Assembly: GCA_003520425.1 (NCBI GenBank)
Contig: DOUU01000026.1
Location: 1-6,971 of the forward strand
Reading direction: 5' to 3'
Source: Deltaproteobacteria bacterium
Lineage (GTDB): Bacteria; Myxococcota_A; UBA9160
DNA: 6,971 nucleotides
Shown in pieces: positions 1 through 5,245 of the stretch (position 1 is its first letter; each line of letters begins with the position of its first letter). The position numbers and the translations under genes are program-made. The notes beneath the pieces were generated by a model. It saw nothing but the letters and a program-made list of their open reading frames with translations. It had not been told where the DNA came from and did no database searches.

Positions 1-188
1 TGGAGCGCGCCGCTTCCCTGGCAAGCCAGGTGCGAACCGGCTGCGTGACCGTGAACTCCTCCATGCTCCTCGACTTCCGGGCGCCTTTCGGGGGTTTCAA
101 GCACTCCGGGATCGGGCGCGAACTCGGTGCCGAGGGAATCGACCCGTACGTCGAGTACCAGTCCATCATCCTTCCGAAAAAGGCGTAA
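1..188 (+). CDS. Aldehyde dehydrogenase, C-terminal fragment
   Basis: The reading frame is open from the window edge (first full codon at base 3) to a TAA at 186-188 and encodes the last 61 residues of a protein that starts outside the window. The segment VTVNSSMLLDFRAPFGGFKHSGIGRE is of the kind found near the C-terminus of NAD(P)-dependent aldehyde dehydrogenases, where an N-x-x-x block is followed by PFGG-(F/Y)-K-x-SG-x-GRE and a final Y-x-x-x-KSI-like strand (here EYQSIIL) that forms the oligomerisation arm. The family oxidises aldehydes to carboxylic acids. The catalytic Cys and Glu lie upstream of the window, so substrate and subfamily cannot be judged. The frame is intact here. A perfect hairpin follows the stop directly. 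The family call is firm; the substrate is unknown. Confidence 0.9.
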   Translation, partial: ERAASLASQVRTGCVTVNSSMLLDFRAPFGGFKHSGIGRELGAEGIDPYVEYQSIILPKKA

Positions 189-206
189 GAGCGGCTTCGG
201 CCGCTC
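189..206 (+). terminator. UUCG-tetraloop hairpin just after the aldehyde dehydrogenase stop
   Basis: GAGCGGC, loop TTCG, GCCGCTC: a perfect 7-bp GC-rich stem closed by a C(UUCG)G tetraloop, starting at the first base after the TAA. Its position and stability suit a transcription terminator or a 3'-end stabiliser. There is no T-run after the stem (GGAGTCCTCG follows), so it is not a textbook intrinsic terminator. From 207 to 355 I find no gene, RNA or further clear structure. Confidence 0.55.
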
Positions 207-355
207 GGAGTCCTCGAAGAGTGGGCTCGGGTGGAGCGCTCTAGGCGTGGCACCCCTGCTCACCCTTGGCTTGCGTGTGGAGCCTGGCAACCTCGCTCGG
301 GAAAGCTCTTCAGAACGCGCCGCTTGGACCTGGAGCCTCGGGCCGAGAATTCACT

Positions 356-703
356 TCACTCTTTGGATCGCGGGTCCGCGGTGGCTCTGCGGAGCTTGTC
401 TCGGTGAATCGGCCGGAACGTGTGCGCGTGCTTCCGATCCCGTTCTGCCGGGAGGGCATGGCCCCGGAGAGTCGAGGGAGTCGAGCTCTCGTTCTTGAGG
501 GCGGCGGGAACGCGAGCGGCCCGGCGCAGCTCCGAAGCCCAGGTGCGGAGCTCTTGTTCGTCTTGGTCCCAGACGAGAAAGCCGGGGCCTTTGGCGCGGA
601 AGCCACGCGGCTTGCGCACCCCTTCGCTGGGAACCCTGTGCATGGCCCCAGATTCGGCCGGCTGCGTGGCGAACCCATGAGCTCGCCACGGCGTTTGCGT
701 CAC
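356..703 (-). CDS. Small hypothetical protein, possibly co-translated with the TetR regulator
   Basis: This is a 115-codon frame. It starts with GTG (701-703) that overlaps the TGA of the upstream TetR gene (700-702) as GTGA, the usual geometry of translational coupling. I do not recognise the family with certainty. The most gene-like part is residues 29-60: a basic stretch (KPRGFRAKGPGF) followed by an acidic, Trp-containing amphipathic segment (VWDQDEQELRTWASELRRA). The C-terminal half is basic, low in hydrophobic residues and probably disordered. There is no signal peptide or membrane segment. An internal ATG at codon 21 is an alternative start that would keep the gene-like part. Third positions are fairly GC-rich but less so than in TetR, and other frames are also open here (310-678 and 351-785, same strand), so this may be a chance frame. 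If it is not a gene, 207-699 is empty of recognisable content. Confidence 0.42.
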   Translation of the reverse strand: MTQTPWRAHGFATQPAESGAMHRVPSEGVRKPRGFRAKGPGFLVWDQDEQELRTWASELRRAARVPAALKNESSTPSTLRGHALPAERDRKHAHTFRPIHRDKLRRATADPRSKE

Positions 704-1359
704 ATCTTGGGATCGCTCTCAAACAAGAAGCGGGAGACCAAGTCCGCCACGCCGTCCATCGCGGCGTCGGTGTCGACCTGCGCATCCCCGAGCGTGAGCC
801 GAACCGTGGTCCACTGGACCGCGGAGTGGATCAAGAAGGCTGCGGTGGTGGGTTCGGCAATGCGCACCCGGCCGTCCGCAAGAAGCGTTGTCAGCAGGGT
901 CTCGAGGGCACGGCGAACCCGGGTCTCGATCCGCAAGAACACCGCCCGAAAGTCCGCGTCCTTGAAAAAGCGTTCCCACAGAATGCGCTGCACCCCCGGA
1001 CGGATCGTCTGGGCATCGACAACCCTGCGCACAAGGCTCCTTACAGACGGGCGCAGGTCCGGCCCACGCCATTTTTCGGGATCGAGTTCCCGGACCACAA
1101 GCTCCGCGATCTCCTCCACCGTTTCGTGGAGGTACTCGAGCAGGATGGTGCGCTTGTCGCGGAAGTAGCCGTAGAGGCTCCCCACCGCGAGATTCGCCCG
1201 GCGGGCAATCTGCGTCGTCGTGGTCTCGTCGTAGCCCGTCTCTTCGAAACAGGCGACTGCAGCTTCGAGGATGCGCTCCCGAGTGCGGCGGCTCCTTGCC
1301 TGCTGGGGGGTGCGGGGAGCGCGGCTCGGCCGGGGCTTCGCGACGGGCATGGCTTCCAT
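700..1359 (-). CDS. TetR/AcrR-family transcriptional regulator
   Basis: The protein has 219 residues, the usual TetR length. The N-terminus is a basic arm (residues 7-29, rich in Arg and Pro) leading into the TetR DNA-binding domain: RERILEAAVACFEETGYDET (28-47), then the helix-turn-helix TTTQIARRANLAVGSLYGYF (about 47-66) and the typical FRDKRTILLEYL (66-77). The C-terminal half is a helical ligand-binding and dimerisation domain with no recognisable ligand specificity. It most likely represses its own promoter and that of the divergent diiron gene, which starts 140 bp away. An 18-bp palindrome in that gap is a candidate operator. The start is uncertain: ATG at 1357-1359 has no good ribosome site, and ATG at 1348-1350 (MPVAKP) is equally possible. 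A small possible gene overlaps its stop by 4 bases. The family call is very secure; the regulated genes are inferred from position. Confidence 0.95.
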   Translation of the reverse strand: MEAMPVAKPRPSRAPRTPQQARSRRTRERILEAAVACFEETGYDETTTTQIARRANLAVGSLYGYFRDKRTILLEYLHETVEEIAELVVRELDPEKWRGPDLRPSVRSLVRRVVDAQTIRPGVQRILWERFFKDADFRAVFLRIETRVRRALETLLTTLLADGRVRIAEPTTAAFLIHSAVQWTTVRLTLGDAQVDTDAAMDGVADLVSRFLFESDPKM

Positions 1360-1392
1360 TCTATAAGGGCTGAGATCCAGGGCAAAAATAAG

Positions 1393-1419
1393 TTGAATGC
1401 GACCTCGGATTCGTATTAT
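1393..1419 (+). promoter_or_regulatory. Possible sigma-70-type promoter for the diiron gene
   Basis: TTGAAT (1393-1398) and TATTAT (1414-1419) resemble -35 and -10 boxes and sit in the only AT-rich patch of the intergenic region. The 15-base spacer is short of the preferred 17, which would make it weak or activator/repressor-dependent. Transcription from here would give a leader of roughly 75 bases carrying the 18-bp palindrome and the inverted repeat over the ribosome site. I could not pick a convincing opposite-strand promoter for the TetR gene. Confidence 0.35.
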
Positions 1420-1463
1420 GCTGCCTCGTCGTTTCCGCCTCTGGCCCCCATTCGATCTTTACC

Positions 1464-1481
1464 CCGAGGGGATCCCCTCGG
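1464..1481. promoter_or_regulatory. Perfect 18-bp palindrome, candidate TetR operator or leader hairpin
   Basis: CCGAGGGGATCCCCTCGG equals its own reverse complement over all 18 bases. It lies between the divergent TetR and diiron genes, 18 bases before the diiron ATG. Length and perfect dyad symmetry suit the binding site of a TetR dimer. In RNA the same bases can fold as a 7-bp stem with a GATC loop, so a role in the leader transcript is the alternative. Operator function is inferred from position and symmetry. Confidence 0.5.
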
Positions 1482-1482
1482 C

Positions 1483-1496
1483 TCCTCCCAGGAGGA
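1483..1496 (+). promoter_or_regulatory. Inverted repeat covering the diiron gene's ribosome binding site
   Basis: TCCTCC-CA-GGAGGA is a perfect 6-bp inverted repeat. Its right arm is the near-ideal Shine-Dalgarno sequence AGGAGGA (1490-1496), 3 bases before the ATG. With the innermost pair open, a 5-bp stem with a 4-base loop could mask the ribosome site. The strong Shine-Dalgarno decides the start at 1500. The short spacing and tiny loop mean the hairpin would be only moderately stable, so regulation by masking is a hypothesis. Confidence 0.4.
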
Positions 1497-1499
1497 ATC

Positions 1500-2525
1500 A
1501 TGCCCCCGACGCTCGCTTCCACCTCCCCGCACAGTGGATCCACCGACTCCGAACTCGACACGATCCTCACCTCCTTCGATACGAGCTACGTCTGGAACTA
1601 CGCCAGCGCGAAGGAGGGCCTAAGGGATCTCTACGAGAAGGCGAAGCGCGAGCAGTGGAACGGAACCGAGCAGCTCCCCTGGGAGACACCGGTCGATCCG
1701 GAGAGCGAGATCATTCCCCAGTCGTTCAATCCTCTCGCCGACTGGGCGCCCTTCCGCAAGCTCGACCCGAAGGAGGTTCCCCGCTTCCAGCACGCACAGC
1801 TCTCCTGGTCGCTCTCTCAGTTCATGCACGGGGAGCAAGGCGCCCTCATGACCGCTTCTCAGCTCGTCGGCGCCGTGCCCTGGATCGACGCCAAGTACTA
1901 CGCTGCGAGCCAGACCATGGACGAGGCCCGACACGTTGAGGTGTTTAGCCGCTATCTTCGGGAAAAGCTCGAATGGGAGTGGCCGATCAACGAGAACCTG
2001 AAAAAGCTCCTCGACATGATTCTCACGGACTCGCGCTGGGACTTTAAGTATCTCGGAATGCAGATCCTGGTCGAAGGGCTGGCCATGGCGGCCTTCGCGA
2101 ACCTGTACCAGATGGCCCGTGAGCCGCTCATCAAAGAGCTCATCCGCTACGTGATGCGAGACGAATCGCGTCACGTGGCCTTCGGCGTGCTCTCGCTTCG
2201 CGACTTCTACACCGACATGCCGGAGTCCGAGCGCCGCGATCGCGAGGAGTTCACGATCGAGGCCTGCGAGCTGATGCGAGACCGTCTGATCGGCGAGGAT
2301 GTGCTGCGCTACTTCGGTTTCGATGCGAAGGCTGGGCGTGAGGTGATTCTCGCATCGCCGGTGATGCAGCTCTTCCGCCAGTTGCTCTTCATGCGGGTCG
2401 TGCCGAACATTCGGCGCCTCGGGCTGCTGACCCCCCGCGTGCGTTCGGCCTTCGAATCCCTCGGCATCCTGAAGTTCGAGAACTTCGACACCGAGGCCGT
2501 CGACCGCCAGCTCGGCATCGCCTGA
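1500..2525 (+). CDS. Diiron ferritin-like / ribonucleotide-reductase-R2-like oxidase family protein
   Basis: The protein has 341 residues, is mostly alpha-helical, and carries a complete set of candidate carboxylate-bridged diiron ligands: Glu112 (HGEQG), Glu142 and His145 (DEARH), Glu192 (VEGLA), and Glu222 and His225 (DESRH). This E-(30)-ExxH ... E-(30)-ExxH pattern defines the ferritin-like four-helix bundle used by R2 subunits, ligand-binding oxidases, N-oxygenases and related O2-activating enzymes. The first 80 residues are an extension before the bundle. No signal peptide or membrane segment is seen, so it should be cytosolic. It lacks features that would let me assign it as a true nucleotide reductase subunit, and no large subunit is nearby. 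A likely role is O2-dependent oxidation of a small organic substrate, or iron/oxidant handling. It is divergent from a TetR gene, which probably controls it, and ends 15 bp from the convergent stress-protein gene. The fold is secure; the reaction is unknown. Confidence 0.9.
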   Translation: MPPTLASTSPHSGSTDSELDTILTSFDTSYVWNYASAKEGLRDLYEKAKREQWNGTEQLPWETPVDPESEIIPQSFNPLADWAPFRKLDPKEVPRFQHAQLSWSLSQFMHGEQGALMTASQLVGAVPWIDAKYYAASQTMDEARHVEVFSRYLREKLEWEWPINENLKKLLDMILTDSRWDFKYLGMQILVEGLAMAAFANLYQMAREPLIKELIRYVMRDESRHVAFGVLSLRDFYTDMPESERRDREEFTIEACELMRDRLIGEDVLRYFGFDAKAGREVILASPVMQLFRQLLFMRVVPNIRRLGLLTPRVRSAFESLGILKFENFDTEAVDRQLGIA

Positions 2526-2540
2526 GGAGAGCCCTCGCTC

Positions 2541-2984
2541 TTAGCTGCTCGGTTTCACGCAGAGGACGGGACAGGGCGCGCGCTGCACCACGCGTTCGGC
2601 GATGCTGCCCAGCAGAAGGTGCTTTAGACCCGAGAGGCCGCGGGTCCCGATCACGATGAGATCGGCTCGGCTGCGGGCCGCTTCTTCTTCGATCACGGTT
2701 GCGGGATACCCCTCGCGCACCATGCATTCCACCTCGATCCCTCGCGCTCGAAGGGGCTCGGCATAGCGCTCCAGCGCGGCCGCGGCCTCGCTCTTCACGT
2801 TCGCCCAGAAGTCCCGAGGAAGGTACGCGGCCTCGAGCTGCTGGAAGTCGATGGGGAGATGATAGGCGTGAAGGAGAATCAGCCGACTGCGATGCTCCTT
2901 CCCAAGGTGGGCGGCCCACTCGATGACCGCAGGCGCGTTGGGCGAGAAGTCGACGGGAACGAGAATGCAGCGGATCTCGATCAC
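2541..2984 (-). CDS. Universal stress protein, UspA family, ATP-binding type
   Basis: From the chosen GTG (2982-2984) the protein has 147 residues, the normal single-domain Usp length. It begins with the family's first strand, CILVPVDFS (6-14), whose Asp12 contacts the nucleotide, and ends with the signature G-2x-G-9x-G-S (Gly113, Gly116, Gly126-Ser127) followed by the last strand CPVLCVKP. This motif marks the ATP-binding subgroup (MJ0577-like) rather than the non-binding UspA type. Such proteins are cytosolic dimers that accumulate under starvation, oxidative or energy stress, and their biochemical output is unclear. The frame stays open upstream to 3098, but those residues look non-coding, so the long start is rejected. 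An AGGGG lies close to the GTG, and a small perfect hairpin sits in the leader. The gene converges on the diiron gene and its upstream side faces the tRNA gene. Confidence 0.93.
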   Translation of the reverse strand: MIEIRCILVPVDFSPNAPAVIEWAAHLGKEHRSRLILLHAYHLPIDFQQLEAAYLPRDFWANVKSEAAAALERYAEPLRARGIEVECMVREGYPATVIEEEAARSRADLIVIGTRGLSGLKHLLLGSIAERVVQRAPCPVLCVKPSS

Positions 2985-2998
2985 GCCCCTAGCCTGCC

Positions 2999-3013
2999 CC
3001 GGGCGTTGCCCGG
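2999..3013 (-). promoter_or_regulatory. Small hairpin in the leader of the universal stress protein gene
   Basis: CCGGGC-GTT-GCCCGG is a perfect 6-bp, all-GC stem with a 3-base loop, ending 14 bases upstream of the GTG start. It would lie in the 5' untranslated RNA. It could affect translation or RNA stability, but in DNA this GC-rich a single short hairpin may be chance. Confidence 0.3.
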
Positions 3014-3057
3014 CGTCCAGCGTGCGCGGGCGCCAATTCTCCAAATTTCGCGCTTCG

Positions 3058-3086
3058 TTGACGGACCCCGGGGCCGGGCCTACCGT
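3058..3086 (+). promoter_or_regulatory. Probable promoter of the tRNA-Ala gene
   Basis: TTGACG (3058-3063, 5 of 6 to the -35 consensus) is followed at exactly 17 bases by TACCGT (3081-3086), which keeps the key T, A and last T of the -10 box. Transcription would start near 3093, about 11 bases before the tRNA. The bases after the -10 are GC-rich (GGCCGCCC), like the discriminator of stringently controlled stable-RNA promoters. The match is by eye only. Confidence 0.5.
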
Positions 3087-3103
3087 GGCCGCCCACACGC
3101 CTT

Positions 3104-3179
3104 GGGGCCGTAGCTCAACTGGGAGAGCGCTGCGTTCGCAACGCAGAGGTTGGCGGTTCGATCCCGCTCGGCTCCACCA
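3104..3179 (+). tRNA. tRNA-Ala, anticodon CGC
   Basis: This is a 76-base cloverleaf. The acceptor arm GGGGCCG pairs with CGGCTCC and includes the G3:U70 wobble pair that identifies tRNA-Ala to alanyl-tRNA synthetase. The D-arm is GCTC/GAGC and the anticodon stem CTGCG/CGCAG. The loop TTCGCAA gives anticodon CGC, reading GCG. The variable loop has 5 bases, the T-arm is GGCGG-TTCGATC-CCGCT, the discriminator is A73, and CCA is encoded in the gene. It reads a codon common in GC-rich genomes. No direct repeat of its 3' end was found inside this window, so no integrated element is evident here. Confidence 0.97.
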
Positions 3180-3190
3180 CCTGGATTCTC

Positions 3191-3229
3191 CGACGGCGGG
3201 CTGTCCCCTGGGGGGGGGGCAGCCCGTCG
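3191..3229 (+). terminator. Long GC hairpin with G10 tract downstream of the tRNA
   Basis: CGGGCTG (3197-3203) pairs with CAGCCCG (3220-3226). Outer CGA/TCG pairs extend it with a 3-base bulge, and inner CCCC (3205-3208) can pair with part of the G-run. The result is a stem of more than ten pairs starting 11 bases after the tRNA's CCA. Its position suggests a transcript end or processing signal for the tRNA. The expected T-run is missing, so terminator function is not certain. The run of ten G (3210-3219) is unusual and prone to length variation or sequencing error. Confidence 0.5.
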
Positions 3230-3253
3230 CGTTCGCCCCCGCGCGGACCCGTC

Positions 3254-3271
3254 GCCAAGGTTACCCTTGGC
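3254..3271. repeat. Perfect 7-bp inverted repeat upstream of the kinase-like gene
   Basis: GCCAAGG-TTAC-CCTTGGC: two perfect 7-base arms around a 4-base centre, 53 bases before the kinase-like ATG. It could be a protein-binding operator, a second part of the tRNA transcript end, or a leader hairpin of the next gene. No T-run follows. Function is unknown. Confidence 0.35.
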
Positions 3272-3324
3272 AGCAGGCGTCTACGTGCGAGGGACAAAGG
3301 CGAAGGAGAAGGAGGTCAAAGCCC

Positions 3325-4056
3325 ATGGCTCATGGCATCCACGAGCTCGTCGAGCGCCAGGTGAGATTCTGGCGGGTGCAGGGCGCATCCCCCCGAGCGG
3401 CGCCCCCGAATCCTTGCATCGCCCTCTCCCGGCTTCCCCATTCCGGTGCCGCCATGATCGGGCGCGAGCTCGCCGAGCGGCTCGGCTACGGCTACTTCGG
3501 AATCGAAATCGTGGAGCAGATCGCCCGAGAGCAGGGGGTCGCACGGCGTCTCGTCGAGGGTCTGGACGAGCACGTGCGGAATGTGATCGAGCGCTACGCG
3601 GTCGATGCGCTCCGGGGCCGCGCGGTGACCGAGGTCGAGTACTTAAGCTCGCTGGTCCGCGTCATTGCAACCCTCGGAGAGCGGGGTGGCGCGGTCATCT
3701 TGGGCCGGGGAGCGAGCTTCATCTTGCCGCCGTCGCAGGCGCTGCGGGTCTTCTTGGTGGCGCCGCGCGAGGTGCGCGCGGCGCGGTTCGCGAGAGCACG
3801 AGAGAGGCCGGAGGGTGAAGTGCTGCGACTCCTCGAAGCGGAGGACGCCGATCGGCTTGCGTTCCTGCGCCATCACTTCGGCCGTGATCCCAACGATCCC
3901 GTGCTCTACGACCTCTCGCTCAACACGGGGAACTTCTCCCGCGCGGAGGCCGTCGAGATGATCATTGAAGGGCTCGTGCGGCGCTTCCCCGGCTGTGCCG
4001 CGGCGGCCTCGCGGAGCGCCTCTACGAGCGTGGGAAGGGCGGCGCATACGGAATAG
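3325..4056 (+). CDS. Cytidylate-kinase-like family protein
   Basis: The protein has 243 residues and starts at an ATG preceded by AAGGAGG (3309-3315) at good spacing; the frame's longer upstream extension crosses the tRNA and is rejected. It resembles the cytidylate-kinase-like group (Pfam Cytidylate_kin2 style) of P-loop phosphotransferases. The sequence shows a first strand and loop CIALSRLPHSGAAMIGRELAERLG (31-54), a conserved GGAVILGRGASFIL block (121-134), a RVFLVAPREVRAARF strand-helix (141-155), and the DPNDPVLYDLSLNTGNFS block (188-205) typical of this group. A helical N-terminal extension (about 1-30) is present. The loop reads SRLPHSGAA where relatives usually show a GSGG-like core, so nucleotide binding may be altered. 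The true substrate of this group is generally unproven; it need not be CMP. Residues 225-243 are low-complexity Ala/Ser and lie antisense to the glycosyltransferase's conserved end, and the two genes overlap by 151 bp. Confidence 0.85.
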   Translation: MAHGIHELVERQVRFWRVQGASPRAAPPNPCIALSRLPHSGAAMIGRELAERLGYGYFGIEIVEQIAREQGVARRLVEGLDEHVRNVIERYAVDALRGRAVTEVEYLSSLVRVIATLGERGGAVILGRGASFILPPSQALRVFLVAPREVRAARFARARERPEGEVLRLLEAEDADRLAFLRHHFGRDPNDPVLYDLSLNTGNFSRAEAVEMIIEGLVRRFPGCAAAASRSASTSVGRAAHTE

Positions 4057-5105
4057 CGCGCCTCGGCGCGGGCGCGCCCGGCCTCTCCCAGGCGCTGGCG
4101 CAGGTCGGGATCCTGAAGCAGCTGGGAAAGGCGCTCGTACCACTCGGCTTGCGAGCGCGGGAGGTAGCCGCAAACACCGTCGCCCACGACCTCGGGATTC
4201 ACGCCCACCGGGCTTGCGACCACGGGAATCCCGCACGCCATGTATTGGATCGCCTTGAGCGCGCACTTCGCGGCGGCGAAGGCATCGTCTCGCAGGGGCA
4301 TGAGGCCGATATCGAACTGATGGAGGTCAGCCACCTCTTCTTCGACGCTCTCGTAGTGTCTCCATGGGTGGCAGCGGACCTCCACCCCCGGGCACTCGAA
4401 GCGGGCGGGGCCGATGAGCAATAGGCGCAAAGGAAAGCGCTCGGCGAGCTTGGTCAGCACCGGTCGCAAGGGCTCGAGGTAGACGACGTTGGGGGGAGCC
4501 CCGATCCATCCGAGGGTGAGAGGCCCCGTGCGCTCCACCGGACGGACCCGGTAGCGCCGCGTCTCCACCACCGTCGGAAGCAGGCGAACGTGTTCGCAGT
4601 GATTGCGGGCATAGGCCGCGAGGTTTGGGCTCCCCGCAAGCACGCTGTGGCAGCGCGAGAGAAGCGAGGGGAGCGCGCGATCCCGGCGCGTCACGAAATC
4701 TGCGAGCGCCTGAAGTCGGTGCCCGATGCCGTGGGCCAGGTCAGGTCTTAGCTGGATCGCGTCATCGATATCGAAGACAGGGCGAAGACCGAAGAAGGAC
4801 AGGAGGCGTTCCATCCCGAAGGGGAAGGTCTCCTTCTGGAGCAAGAGAAGGTCGTAGCGCCGCGCATCCCACAGATCCCGCAACCGGCGGATGCATACGC
4901 GGGCGAAGTGGAATGCGGTCCAGCCGGCTCGAATGGGGCCCGGAAACTCATGGACCCCATACCCAAGCTCCAGGTAGCGGCGACTCGCCCGCGGCCGGAC
5001 CTCGACCTCGATGCCGCTCGCCCGCAGGGGCTCCAGCCACTGGTGGATGCGGAAGCGGCTGCTCGGCTCGGAATCGGGACCCACGGTGAGGCAGAGAACG
5101 CGCAT
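3906..5105 (-). CDS. GT4-type glycosyltransferase (GT-B fold)
   Basis: The protein has 399 residues. Its ATG has a good Shine-Dalgarno (GAGGAG, 5108-5113). The N-terminal Rossmann half opens with MRVLCLTVGPDSEPSSRFRI and includes LLLLQKE (86-92) and the FDIDDAI block (111-117) common in this group. The C-terminal half carries TLGWIGAP (197-204), RLLLIGPA (227-234), FDIGLMPL (264-271), and the donor-nucleotide region KCALKAIQYMACGIPVVASP (280-299) with Glu305 in the NPE position. These are features of retaining, nucleotide-sugar-dependent family 4 enzymes that build cell-surface polysaccharide or glycolipid. No membrane segment is evident. The sugar and acceptor cannot be inferred, and no other polysaccharide genes are in view. 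The last 30 or so residues (370-399) lie opposite the kinase-like gene's conserved end and look like read-through rather than domain. It is divergent from the MBL gene across 140 bp. Confidence 0.92.
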   Translation of the reverse strand: MRVLCLTVGPDSEPSSRFRIHQWLEPLRASGIEVEVRPRASRRYLELGYGVHEFPGPIRAGWTAFHFARVCIRRLRDLWDARRYDLLLLQKETFPFGMERLLSFFGLRPVFDIDDAIQLRPDLAHGIGHRLQALADFVTRRDRALPSLLSRCHSVLAGSPNLAAYARNHCEHVRLLPTVVETRRYRVRPVERTGPLTLGWIGAPPNVVYLEPLRPVLTKLAERFPLRLLLIGPARFECPGVEVRCHPWRHYESVEEEVADLHQFDIGLMPLRDDAFAAAKCALKAIQYMACGIPVVASPVGVNPEVVGDGVCGYLPRSQAEWYERLSQLLQDPDLRQRLGEAGRARAEARYSVCAALPTLVEALREAAAAQPGKRRTSPSMIISTASAREKFPVLSERS

Positions 5106-5245
5106 TGCTCCTCGAAGGCGCCGCGTCTGGCGCGCCCTTCGCTGCGATCGGCGACTTTCCGGTGGCGCTTGAGCCCGGTCCTCTCGCAGGGTGGGCCGGT
5201 GGATCGGCCATCGGGGGCGGAGTAGGATCGACGGCGAGGAACGCG

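Noticed and set aside
266..1168. Plus-strand 300-codon open frame
   Set aside because: Antisense to the TetR gene, Arg/Ser-rich, with no recognisable domain.
826..1623. Plus-strand 265-codon open frame
   Set aside because: Crosses the TetR gene antisense, the divergent control region and the start of the diiron gene; composition is non-protein-like.
2517..2545. Bidirectional terminator between the diiron and stress-protein genes
   Set aside because: Only a 4-bp GAGG/CCTC stem and no T-run; too weak to support.
2985..3098. Longer N-terminus for the universal stress protein
   Set aside because: The added residues lie before the family's first strand, have no family match and reach to the tRNA; the GTG at 2982-2984 gives the normal length.
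3104..3179. tRNA as an attachment site of an integrated element
   Set aside because: No second copy of the tRNA 3' end and no integrase gene in the window.
2923..3324. Longer N-terminus for the kinase-like protein
   Set aside because: It would translate through the tRNA gene and hairpins, and the ATG at 3325 has a strong Shine-Dalgarno.
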